Below are positions 51,669-58,791 of a stretch of DNA of 58,791 nt, piece by piece. A program made the translations under genes and the position numbers. Positions within the stretch are counted from its first letter, which is position 1. The number at the start of each line of letters is the position of its first letter. A model generated the notes under the pieces. That model was not told where the DNA came from, ran no database searches, and worked only from the letters and a program-made list of their open reading frames with translations. This DNA is from Spirochaetia bacterium (GTDB lineage: Bacteria > Spirochaetota > Spirochaetia > Treponematales > Treponemataceae): the NCBI GenBank assembly GCA_900769325.1, contig CAAGGF010000117.1, positions 1 through 58,791 of the forward strand, written 5' to 3'.

Positions 51669-53357
51669 ATGGCAAATACAGAATTTGATTCGTCTATCGA
51701 AGACCTTTTAAACGATATTCAAGATGAAACTCCAGCTGAAAGCAATATCGATCATTTCGATGCAAAATCTGTAAACCTTTCTTCAAAAAATGATTTATTT
51801 TCAAACAAGCCGGGAACTGGAAAGACTCTTCACGATGTTGACTTAAAGAAAAAAGAATTTCCGGCGGTTACAAAATTTGTGAACGATGAATCTAATGGTT
51901 TTTACGATGACCAGAATTATTACAAGATTGCGTTAGGCGGAGAAGAAGGTGCTCAAAGGGTTCACACTGTTTTTTCAAAATATTTAACATGCACTGACCC
52001 AAAAGACAGAACTGTTTACCGCCAGAATATCGTTGCGGCGTGGTGGGAACTTATCCGCAAAATGGCTCCAAAATGTGCAAATCTTCATCTTCCAATGCCA
52101 AAAAGAATGATGATTCGTTATGCGGTTTTGCTTCCGTCGCTTTTCAGGGCAGAACAAAAAGTTTTCTTTTCAAAAATGGTTTACGAAAATCCGTACAACG
52201 AACCGATTCTTTATCTTGATGAATGGTTTAAAGAAATCGCTTCTGGCCGCCTTTCAAATTCTATGACAGATGAGAAACGCACTCCTCACAAAGCCTCATC
52301 TCCTGAAGAAGCAAGCCAAATGGAACAGAATCGTCTTATGCAGCTTCAGGCAAAAAATTCTGGTAAACTTCAGAATGCAGAAAATATTTTGAGCATAAAA
52401 GAAAACGAGCGGGCAATGCTTGAAGAAGAATTAAAAGAAAAAGTCAACGCACTTTGTGATCATCAGCCGGTTTACGGTGAAGAAGAACATTCTCAGCCTT
52501 ACACAGAAGGTCAGCAGCGGCTTTTTGCAGAGATTTCAGATAGGCTTCACAGGCTTTCAAAAAACAACCGCGAATTGGCAAAAGCGTTCAACGATTGGGA
52601 AGATGCAAAGGCAAGTTATTCAAATGTTGAATCAAAAATTTCTTCTGCACCTCAGGAAACTCAGTCAACCGACACAGAAGCCGTTAATATCGAATTTGAA
52701 ACCGTCCGTCAGATGGCAAAAATGACTTGCGGCCGTCAGGGAAATCAGTTTCCGATTTTTACGCGGGAATTTTATCACTGTATGGAAAAGGGAACTGGAA
52801 CGCGAGAAAATGTAATGGAAGTTCTTCGCTGGATAGAATCAATTGATCCGGGTGCGTTCTGCCGAGTTCATAAAAATGTTCCTAACAGAATTGTGCCGTA
52901 TGTTCTTCTTTTGCCGACTTATGGAGACCGCGGCTTTTGCTGGGAACCTTTTGACCGTTACAACAGGGTTACAAGCCGCGGCCGAATCGTAATTCCTATG
53001 TATCCGCGTGATTTAAAAATTGCAGTTTTAACCGCAGTTGCAGATTTACGATGGCAGGTTGCAAAAGAAAAGGCAAGTTATTATTGGATGGAAGAAGGCC
53101 TTACCGGTCAGTATTATCAGTATGTCGACAGAATGAAGTTAAAGGGAGACATAAAATATTTCTTCATCGAAGATTACATTCTCTGGATGACAAAAGAATC
53201 AGAAGGCGTTCAGCGTCTTGAAAAAGAAGTCCGCGGAATTTTCTGGAGAAATATGCCGTTCCCGAAAGAATTAAAAGAAGATTTACGCCGCCGCTCGCTT
53301 GTTTACGACGAACTTTGCATAAAAGACAACAATCGTGCAATGAGCGACGGATATTGA
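51669..53357 (+). CDS. Hypothetical protein, probably treponeme-specific
   Basis: The 562-residue soluble protein is not recognised. It shows an acidic, probably disordered N-terminus (1-75), a domain with RVHTVFSKYLTCTDPKDRTVYRQNIVAAWWELIRKMAPK, and a coiled-coil stretch around 215-330 (MEQNRLMQLQAKNSGKL, NAENILSIKENERAMLEEEL). A conserved-looking C-terminal domain is rich in aromatic and basic residues (YRVNRVTSRGRIVIPMYP-like, DLRWQVAKEKASYYWMEEGLTGQYYQY). No membrane segment, signal peptide or catalytic signature. It has its own promoter and no operon partner. Confidence 0.6.
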   Translation: MANTEFDSSIEDLLNDIQDETPAESNIDHFDAKSVNLSSKNDLFSNKPGTGKTLHDVDLKKKEFPAVTKFVNDESNGFYDDQNYYKIALGGEEGAQRVHTVFSKYLTCTDPKDRTVYRQNIVAAWWELIRKMAPKCANLHLPMPKRMMIRYAVLLPSLFRAEQKVFFSKMVYENPYNEPILYLDEWFKEIASGRLSNSMTDEKRTPHKASSPEEASQMEQNRLMQLQAKNSGKLQNAENILSIKENERAMLEEELKEKVNALCDHQPVYGEEEHSQPYTEGQQRLFAEISDRLHRLSKNNRELAKAFNDWEDAKASYSNVESKISSAPQETQSTDTEAVNIEFETVRQMAKMTCGRQGNQFPIFTREFYHCMEKGTGTRENVMEVLRWIESIDPGAFCRVHKNVPNRIVPYVLLLPTYGDRGFCWEPFDRYNRVTSRGRIVIPMYPRDLKIAVLTAVADLRWQVAKEKASYYWMEEGLTGQYYQYVDRMKLKGDIKYFFIEDYILWMTKESEGVQRLEKEVRGIFWRNMPFPKELKEDLRRRSLVYDELCIKDNNRAMSDGY

Positions 53358-53381
53358 TTTTTTTTCGTTTGTGGCGTTTGT

Positions 53382-53409
53382 TGAATGATTGTAATTTCTT
53401 TTGTATAAT
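53382..53409 (+). promoter_or_regulatory. Promoter of hisG-hisB
   Basis: TTGAAT (53382-53387), 16-bp spacer and TATAAT (53404-53409). It leaves a leader of about 70 nt before the hisG ATG. Confidence 0.6.
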
Positions 53410-53485
53410 GAAACCAACTCTTACGGTATGTTTAAAATTTATTTTTAGGTACACTTTAAGAATTTAAAAATAAAAAGGAATTATT

Positions 53486-54358
53486 ATGGAAAAATTAAAG
53501 ATTTTGCTCGCAAAAGGAAGAATTTATGAATCGGTGTATGAACTTTTAAATGATGTCGGAATTTCAATTCATCTTCCTGAACGAACTTATTTTCCGACAA
53601 CAAATCAAAAAGATTTAGCATTTCAGGTTGTAAAACCACAGATAACGAGTTTTCTTCTTTCAGAAAATAAAGCAGATTTAGGTTTTTCAGGAAAAGACTG
53701 GGTTTACGAAAACGGCGTAGAAGATAAAGTAGAAGAAATTATGGATTTGGGATTTGACCCGGTCAGAATCGTTGCCGCAATTCCAGAAACAAAAGATTTG
53801 GAAAGTCTTTTAAAAAATCCTGTTACGATTGCAACTGAATATCAGTCTTTGAGCAAAAAATGGGTTGAATCAAAAAAAATCAACGGAACAATTTTCAGAA
53901 CATGGGGAACAAGCGAAGGATTTGTTCAGGATGCAGAAGATGCGATGGCTCAAATTCTTATCGACAATACTTCAACCGGTTCTTCTTTAAAGGCAAACAG
54001 ACTTAAAATCGTTGACACTTTGATGGAATCTTCAACAAGAATGTATGCATCAAAAGAAGCCATGAAAAATCCGCAAAAAAAACAGAAGATTCTTGAACTA
54101 AAAATGCTGTTTGAAGCGGTTTTAAATGCACGCGGAAGGGTTATGCTTGAAATGAATGTTGCAAAAGATAAATTCGATTCGCTTGTAAAAGGCCTTCCTT
54201 CAATGAGAAGTCCGACTGTAAGCCCGCTTTTTGGCGACAATGGTTATGCCGTAAAAATTGCAGTCAGCAAAAGCGAAGTTCCGACTCTTCTTCCAAAACT
54301 TCAGTCGCTTGGTGCAACTGACATCCTTGAATACGAATTGCGAAAAGTCGTTCAATAA
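53486..54358 (+). CDS. hisG: ATP phosphoribosyltransferase, long form
   Basis: The 290-residue enzyme carries out the first step of histidine synthesis (ATP + PRPP). The N-terminal catalytic domains show LKILLAKGRIYESVYELLNDVGI, ADLGFSGKDWVYENG, VTIATEYQSLSKKWVE and the PRPP loop region AQILIDNTSTGSSLKANRLKIVDTLMESSTRMYA. The C-terminal regulatory domain (about 215-290; LPSMRSPTVSPLFGDNGYAVKIAVSK) marks the HisZ-independent, feedback-inhibited form. AAGGA precedes the ATG; hisB follows 20 nt downstream. Confidence 0.95.
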   Translation: MEKLKILLAKGRIYESVYELLNDVGISIHLPERTYFPTTNQKDLAFQVVKPQITSFLLSENKADLGFSGKDWVYENGVEDKVEEIMDLGFDPVRIVAAIPETKDLESLLKNPVTIATEYQSLSKKWVESKKINGTIFRTWGTSEGFVQDAEDAMAQILIDNTSTGSSLKANRLKIVDTLMESSTRMYASKEAMKNPQKKQKILELKMLFEAVLNARGRVMLEMNVAKDKFDSLVKGLPSMRSPTVSPLFGDNGYAVKIAVSKSEVPTLLPKLQSLGATDILEYELRKVVQ

Positions 54359-54378
54359 AAAATTGTGATGGGGTAGTT

Positions 54379-54996
54379 ATGAGAAGTGCAACTGTAGAAC
54401 GAAAAACTGGCGAAACGCAGATTTCCCTTACATTAAATTTAGACGGAACTGGAAAATGCGATGTAAAAAATCCAATCGGTTTTTTTGATCACATGTTAAA
54501 ATCGTTCTGCAAACACGGACTTTTTGATTTGTCAGGTTCGATTAAAGGCGATTTGGAAGTCGACCAGCACCATTTAATAGAAGATACTGGAATCGTTTTG
54601 GGGCTTTGTTTTTCTAAAGCACTTGGAGATTGCGCAGGAATTTTCAGGAGCGGTTTTTTCATTTATCCGATGGACGAAACTCTTGCACAGGCGGCAGTTG
54701 ATTTTGGCGGTCGTCCGTTTCTCGTGTGCGATTCAAAACTTTCAGGCATTCCTCTTGTTTCAATAAATCAGGACGGAAAAGAATCGAGTTTTCAGACTGA
54801 CTGTTTTGAAGATTTCTGGCAGGCGTTTGTAAATTCTGCACAGTGCAATCTTCATCTTGACATTATACGCGGAAGAAGTGACCACCACAAAATGGAAGGG
54901 CTTTTTAAAGCAGCCTCAAGAGCGATTCGCAGTGCCGTAGAAATCGATGAGCGTAGAAAAGGTACGATTCCGTCTACAAAAGGCGTTATTGTATAG
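54379..54996 (+). CDS. hisB: Imidazoleglycerol-phosphate dehydratase
   Basis: The 205-residue manganese enzyme of histidine synthesis has the duplicated fold with its metal motifs: GFFDHMLKSFCKHG, DQHHLIEDTGIVLG, then SDHHKMEGLFKAASRAIRSAVE and EIDERRKGTIPSTKGVI. It is the stand-alone form without the histidinol-phosphatase domain. It is paired only with hisG here; other his genes must lie elsewhere. Confidence 0.95.
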   Translation: MRSATVERKTGETQISLTLNLDGTGKCDVKNPIGFFDHMLKSFCKHGLFDLSGSIKGDLEVDQHHLIEDTGIVLGLCFSKALGDCAGIFRSGFFIYPMDETLAQAAVDFGGRPFLVCDSKLSGIPLVSINQDGKESSFQTDCFEDFWQAFVNSAQCNLHLDIIRGRSDHHKMEGLFKAASRAIRSAVEIDERRKGTIPSTKGVIV

Positions 54997-55001
54997 TAAA
55001 G

Positions 55002-55037
55002 AAGGGCTTTTTCATAATTTTTGAAAAAGCCCTTTTT
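55002..55037 (+). terminator. Intrinsic terminator of hisGB
   Basis: AAGGGCTTTTTC (55002-55013) pairs with GAAAAAGCCCTT (55023-55034), followed by T. The loop is 9 nt. Confidence 0.85.
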
Positions 55038-55058
55038 AGTGTTCAATAAATGTTTTTA

Positions 55059-56144
55059 TTATTCTGTCGGAATAGAGTCTGGGTTTGTAATGGAATTCTG
55101 AAATTCAATCAGGTTTTGAAGAACATTTTTTGTAAATGGGTCTTTTGAAAAATCTTCTATAGAGTTTATATCTTTGTAAGTGAACAATTCGTTTCCGTTT
55201 AAGTCGTAAACAGTAAATTTAATTTTTGAAATTTCAAAATATTCTTTTGGAAGGCTTTCACAGAGTTCAAAATTAGGATTTGTAAGGTTTGACATAAAAT
55301 CGTTATCTGAGATTTTGTTGATGTCATCGATGTTTAATTTGATTGTTATTTCACCTACAAGTTTTCCTGCAATATTTTTTTCAGTTTGCTCCGTTGCAGG
55401 AACTACAAAAACTCCACCAAGAGTATATTCAGTATTGTATAATGCTTTTCCTGTGTTTGAGGTTTCAACTTCTTGAGCATTATCAGGATTTACAGTTACA
55501 GTTGTAGTCATATTCATTGAATTTGAAATTTCTTCACTGATTTTTAAGTTTTTAAAATCTGAATCTGCATCTGAAAACTCTTTAAGATCTCTAATAAAAA
55601 TACTTGAAGCGGTTTTAATAGCGGCGTTAATATTATTGCTAATAGAAATTTGTGGTACTAGAGATTTCTTTTGTGTTATTGTTGCATTTATTGAAATGAG
55701 CGGAATTGTAAGTTCAAGACCATCTGCGTTTGGAATGTCAGTGATTTTTCCCGGTGTTTTTACAAAACTCATTGAAGCTGAACCGTTCTGTAAATCTGCT
55801 GTCATTTTTTCAATTTGTGCTTGAAGTTCTTCTGAATATTTTTTTAAATCTGTATAAGAAGTGTCGCGTGATTCAGACGGAAGAGGTGCAGTTTTAATTG
55901 CTTCAACAAGTGCTGGTGATATTGTTTGTGAAGATTCATCAAGGAATGTTTTGATGGTTTCTTCATCGTCTTTTGAGGCATTTCTAGTTGTTCCTGCCTC
56001 AATGTCGGTTTTTACGCTATCTGGAATTTCAATAGAATTTGCTGTGACATGTTCGACGATTTTTTGTTCTGTTGGAGAATCATTGTTACAGCCTGCCAAA
56101 AAGAGAACAGAAACGGCAACGAGTGAAAGGATTGTTTTTTTCAT
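55059..56144 (-). CDS. Lipoprotein, unknown function
   Basis: The true start is the ATG read at 56144-56142, behind GAGGG; a longer frame to 56219 reads through the leader. The 361-residue precursor has a lipoprotein signal (KKTILSLVAVSVLFLAGC) with Cys19. The mature part is acidic, with long Thr/Ser/Asn-rich strands and a KYSEELQAQIEKMTADLQNG helix. No domain is recognised. It lies at the start of the surface-variable end of the window and faces hisB. Confidence 0.7.
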   Translation of the reverse strand: MKKTILSLVAVSVLFLAGCNNDSPTEQKIVEHVTANSIEIPDSVKTDIEAGTTRNASKDDEETIKTFLDESSQTISPALVEAIKTAPLPSESRDTSYTDLKKYSEELQAQIEKMTADLQNGSASMSFVKTPGKITDIPNADGLELTIPLISINATITQKKSLVPQISISNNINAAIKTASSIFIRDLKEFSDADSDFKNLKISEEISNSMNMTTTVTVNPDNAQEVETSNTGKALYNTEYTLGGVFVVPATEQTEKNIAGKLVGEITIKLNIDDINKISDNDFMSNLTNPNFELCESLPKEYFEISKIKFTVYDLNGNELFTYKDINSIEDFSKDPFTKNVLQNLIEFQNSITNPDSIPTE

Positions 56145-56299
56145 ATTTTTACCCTCAAAAAAATATATGAAGAATCTTAAGAGATAGAATTTTAAGATTC
56201 CCGTCAGCCTGCAACGCAAGCGTTATTTTATTTTTACACTGGGGGAATATTATGTCAATAGAAAAAAAAGTTGCTTTATACTAAAATGAAAATCATATT

Positions 56300-57434
56300 T
56301 TGGAGAATTTTATGGAAAACAAAATTATTAAAAACCGGGAAAGCAATTTTGAGCTTCTTCGGATTTTTGCGATGCTCATGATTGTTGCACATCACCTCAG
56401 CGTACACGGAGTTCAGCAGATTTCGTTTGATTCAAGTTATTTATCTTACGCAAACGGTTCTTTTTTTAATCAACTTTTTACCTGTTTTTTGGTCCCTGGC
56501 GGTAAGATTGGAGTTGCCCTTTTCTTTATGATAACTGGATTTTTTATGTGTAAAAAAGAAAATTCTTCTGCGAAAAAAGTTGTCATTCAGACGGCATTTT
56601 GTTCAGTTTTAACGGGATTGCTTTTTGTAATTTCGATTATCGCTGCAAAATTCGGAATATGGGGGGGGGTATAATTTCCCTGAGTTTCCGGGCATAAATA
56701 AAATTCTTTATATTTTAAAATGTTTTTTTCAACCTGTTTCTTCAAACTGGTGGTTTGTTTCGGCGTATGTCATTCTAATTTTGTGCTGTCCTTTAATTAA
56801 TAAATATATTCTTCAGTTTTCAAGGCGGACTTTCATTATTTTTCTTTTTATTTCCTGGGCTTTTCTTTATTCAGCAGGCGGTGTTCTTGGGAATGAGTAT
56901 TATTCTTTAATCCGGGCGTTTTTCTTCTATTTATTGGGTGCATTTATAAAACTTCATTCAGAAGAAAAATTTAACGCACCGAAAATCGTTTTTGCTGTTC
57001 TTGCATGCGTGGTTCTGTGGGCTTTAATGACTTTTTGCTTTTACACGAATTCTGTAGTTCACAATGAAATAAATTCCATAAGTTTTTTTGATGCCATAAA
57101 GAATAGAATTTTTTTCATTCTGGAACATTGCATTTCGCTTCCGGTTTTTGCGTTTCTTTTCTTTAAGATTTTTATGTCGTTGAATATAAAAGAAAATTCT
57201 TTCATAAATAAAATATCGTCCTTAACATTCGGGGTCTATTTAATTCACGATTCGGCGTTCGGGCGTTTTTTTATCTGGAATCACCTTCTTCACATAAGCG
57301 ACAGGCAGTTTAGTTCAAAATATTTTCCGGTTTTTGCCGTTCTTGATATTCTTCTGGTCTTTTTTGTTTCTTCGGTCTTGTCTTCACTGATGCTGCATTT
57401 CACGCAGAAAATAGAGGGCAAGCGGAAGAGATGA
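56300..57434 (+). pseudogene. Acyltransferase-3 family gene, switched out of frame by a G9 tract
   Basis: A first frame (56300-56674) encodes 124 residues starting ENKIIKNRESNFELLRIFAMLMIVAHHLSVHG, the hallmark of acyltransferase-3 membrane enzymes that acetylate surface glycans. It runs into nine G (56661-56669) and stops at once. The next frame continues from the tract (YNFPEFPGINKILYILK, then WWFVSAYVILILCCPLINKYI) to 57434, with the later membrane helices. Removing one G joins them as IWGGYNFPEF into a single 377-residue protein, normal for the family. A GGAG Shine-Dalgarno precedes the ATG. The gene reads as phase-variable and off here. Confidence 0.88.
56661..56669 (+). repeat. G9 homopolymer tract inside the acyltransferase gene
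   Basis: Nine consecutive G, followed by TATAAT, exactly as in the barrel promoter (reverse of 6241-6255). G8 (or G11) would keep the gene open; G9 and G10 close it. Confidence 0.9.
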
Positions 57435-57598
57435 TTTTTACACTTATGATGTAGAGAAAACAAGAAAAGATTTATAAAAAGTCCGCTGATTGCTTGATGA
57501 ATATTTTTATATGGTAGGAATTTGCCTTTAAGCGGTAAATTTTTTGATTTTTTTAAGGATTTTGTGCAAAAAATTCTCAGTTAGTTTTACTCAAAAAG

Positions 57599-57637
57599 TC
57601 ACTGAGTTTTTAAAATTTCTCAGTGATAATTTTTTTA
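57599..57637 (+). terminator. Probable terminator of the acyltransferase gene
   Basis: TCACTGAG (57599-57606) pairs with CTCAGTGA (57619-57626), followed by TAATTTTTTT. Distance from the gene end is about 165 nt. A related CTCAGTTA occurs at 57577. Confidence 0.6.
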
Positions 57638-57729
57638 CCTGATTTCTGTTAGACTTCGAATCGATATTTTTATCGACAGAGTAGGAATTGTATTTTTAAA
57701 TTAAACTTCGCGGGCAAAAAAATATTTCA

Positions 57730-57795
57730 TCAAGAACAAAATTTATTTTCATCTTGATCAAAAATTATTTTTATCTTGAACAAATATTCGGGAAA
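57730..57795 (+). repeat. Array A: three 22-bp units
   Basis: The units start at 57730, 57752 and 57774: TCAAGAACAAAATTTATTTT.., TCTTGATCAAAAATTATTTT.., TCTTGAACAAATATTC... The spacing is exactly 22 bp. It adjoins array B. No coding frame covers it. Confidence 0.7.
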
Positions 57796-57877
57796 AAGGC
57801 TGTTTGCACCTTGTAAACAGGCTGATTTCATGTTGTAAACAGTCTATTTACAGGCTGTAAACAGTCTGTTTACAGAT
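57790..57877 (+). repeat. Array B: four 22-bp units with TGTAAACAG cores
   Basis: Units start at 57790 (degenerate), 57812, 57834 and 57856. The last three open with TGTAAACAG and continue GCTGATTT, TCTATTTACAG and TCTGTTTACAG. The last contains a perfect inverted repeat, CTGTAAACAG-T-CTGTTTACAG (57855-57875). The constant 22-bp period equals about two helix turns, as in protein-binding iterons. Between 57878 and 58052 is AT-rich sequence without a gene. Confidence 0.8.
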
Positions 57878-58052
57878 TTTTGCAAAAACATAGAATCTAA
57901 TTCTTTATTATATAATAACATAGAACAGCATAAAAAACAATGAATTTTTAATTTTGCAAAGGAATAAAAACATCTGAAAGAACAAATTTCCGCATTATTT
58001 TAGTAGAATTTTTTAGAAGCAATTTTAAATAAAATTTTCCGGACGAGAAAAA

Positions 58053-58133
58053 TTTTGGTAGTGTACACTACCAAAAGGAATTGAAAAGTTCCTTTTGGAG
58101 CGAAGTCTTGCTACGCTCGACTTCGCTCCAAAA
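58053..58133 (+). promoter_or_regulatory. Chain of three overlapping hairpins before the small gene
   Basis: H1 is a perfect 24-bp palindrome (58053-58076; half site TTTTGGTAGTGT). Its last bases AAAA start H2 (AAAAGGAA / TTCCTTTT, 58073-58096). The last bases of H2, TTTT, start H3 (15-bp stem TTTTGGAGCGAAGTC / GACTTCGCTCCAAAA, 58093-58133). Adjacent hairpins share bases, so H2 competes with H1 and H3. GGAGG at 58145-58149 and the ATG at 58155 follow. Confidence 0.75.
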
Positions 58134-58154
58134 AACAAAATCGTGGAGGATTTT

Positions 58155-58301
58155 ATGTCAAACAAAACAATCAAGCCTGCCGATAATTCGGCAAACATGC
58201 AAAACCCAAACAAAGGGTTTCCCGGTCAAAACCAACAGCGAGCACAAAATCAAGGAAATCGTGGAAAACAATTAAATCCAAATCAGAAAAAAGGAAAGTA
58301 A
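58155..58301 (+). CDS. Small Asn/Gln/Lys/Gly-rich protein
   Basis: The 48-residue protein starts MSNKTIKPADNSANMQNPNK and ends NPNQKKGK; it is hydrophilic, without Cys, Trp or hydrophobic segments, so probably disordered. GTGGAGGATTTT gives a good Shine-Dalgarno, the main argument that it is real; longer frames starting at 58081 or 58095 read through the hairpins. Two bases separate its stop from the next ATG, so it is co-translated with the lipoprotein. Not recognised. Confidence 0.6.
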   Translation: MSNKTIKPADNSANMQNPNKGFPGQNQQRAQNQGNRGKQLNPNQKKGK

Positions 58302-58303
58302 TA

Positions 58304-58791
58304 ATGAAAAAAGTATCTTTATCAAAAATCTTAAGTCTGTTATTTTTAAGTGTTTTTATTAGTCTTTCAGTTTCATGTAACAATAATATTGATGATGAAC
58401 CCAAAGCAGCACCTGCAATAGAAATTAAACTTCCTTCAGAAACAACAAGTGCAACAATCGGGGAAATTGCAGAAATTTCTGTATCATTCAGTAATTTTTC
58501 AGTTGAACCAGAAACAGTTGATATTTTTGTAGAAGAAGTAGACACTCCAATAAAAGAAGCTGCTTCCGTTAAGGATGGAAAAATATCAATTGATACGACA
58601 GGTTTTGAAGCAAGAACATACAAACTTTATGTAAAAAGCGGTACTGTAAAGTCAAACAGCTTGTCTGTAGTTCTTGTGAAATCCAGTGAAGAAAAAGTAA
58701 GTTTAATAACTATTTCTTCAGAAACGACAAGTGCAACAATCGGGGAAATTGCAGAAATTTCTGTATCATTCAGTAATTTTTCAGTTGAACC
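58304..58791 (+). CDS. Repeat-containing lipoprotein, 3' end beyond the window
   Basis: The start is MKKVSLSKILSLLFLSVFIS; the lipobox ends LSVSC with Cys25 followed by NNN. The mature part looks like tandem strand-rich (Ig-like) modules: an IKLPSETTSATIGEIAEISVSFSNFSVEP strand block begins near residue 44 and starts again 94 residues later. The two blocks are 75/76 identical in DNA (58434-58509 vs 58716-58791, period 282 nt). The gene runs off the window. A surface lipoprotein with a changeable repeat number is likely. Confidence 0.75.
   Translation, partial: MKKVSLSKILSLLFLSVFISLSVSCNNNIDDEPKAAPAIEIKLPSETTSATIGEIAEISVSFSNFSVEPETVDIFVEEVDTPIKEAASVKDGKISIDTTGFEARTYKLYVKSGTVKSNSLSVVLVKSSEEKVSLITISSETTSATIGEIAEISVSFSNFSVE

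Noticed and set aside
53431..53476. Riboswitch or attenuator in the hisG leader
   Set aside because: There is only an A/T-only stem, with no His-codon leader peptide or known riboswitch motif.
56670..56675. Internal promoter from the TATAAT after the G9 tract
   Set aside because: No -35-like hexamer at 16-18 bp upstream.
57730..57877. CRISPR array
   Set aside because: Units abut without unique spacers, and no cas gene is present.

Overview
The window is a chromosomal segment of a low-GC spirochaete, most likely a Treponema. Pointers are the order tRNA-Thr, rpmG, tRNA-Trp, secE, nusG, rplKAJL, rpoBC; paired TIGR03546/TIGR03545 family genes; an EarP/EF-P pair with an arginine-type EF-P; small outer-membrane barrel paralogues; and homopolymeric G tracts placed as in treponemal phase-variable genes. 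The species cannot be fixed from sequence alone.

Layout. 1-4.5 kb: the end of a NUDIX gene, gene debris, and a four-gene island (zinc-ribbon membrane protein, small protein, SPFH/zinc-ribbon protein, membrane protein) resembling Bacillus ydjG/ydjI membrane-stress genes. 4.5-7.3 kb: a hairpin-rich repeat leading into a small HD-type (p)ppGpp hydrolase, then a barrel protein and cysE on the minus strand. 7.6-19.4 kb: the transcription/translation operon. 19.5-24.6 kb: TIGR03546/TIGR03545, a second copy of the hairpin-rich repeat, a NifU-like protein, SlyD, an unrecognised protein and an ASCH protein. 24.6-33.3 kb: methyltransferase, parAB, a ModF-like ATPase, earP-efp and a MocR regulator. 33.4-40.4 kb: ftsK, a PrsW-like protease, shikimate kinase and a c-di-GMP phosphodiesterase. 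40.5-45.9 kb: two acyl carrier proteins, a membrane-fused acyl ligase, and a MoxR/VWA pair with a third unknown gene, apparently one operon. 46-51.5 kb: acyl-CoA synthetase, second barrel protein, cardiolipin synthase and a flavin reductase-rubredoxin. 51.7-55 kb: an orphan protein, hisG and hisB. 55-58.8 kb: a variable surface end with a lipoprotein, a phase-off acyltransferase, repeat arrays, a chain of overlapping hairpins, a small Asn/Gln-rich protein and a repeat-containing lipoprotein.

The strongest unusual signals are: (i) a consensus TTGACA/TATAAT promoter whose 16-bp spacer contains G9, upstream of an outer-membrane barrel; (ii) a G9 tract that puts an acyltransferase gene out of frame, where G8 would restore it; (iii) a two-copy modular hairpin element with a conserved loop and covarying stems, each copy ending at the Shine-Dalgarno of the next gene; (iv) two adjacent arrays with a 22-bp period, followed by three overlapping hairpins; (v) a GC-rich repeat inserted in frame inside EarP; and (vi) several genes with a -10 box only 6-8 nt before the ATG and no Shine-Dalgarno, suggesting leaderless mRNAs. 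All calls come from reading the sequence; no database search was run.
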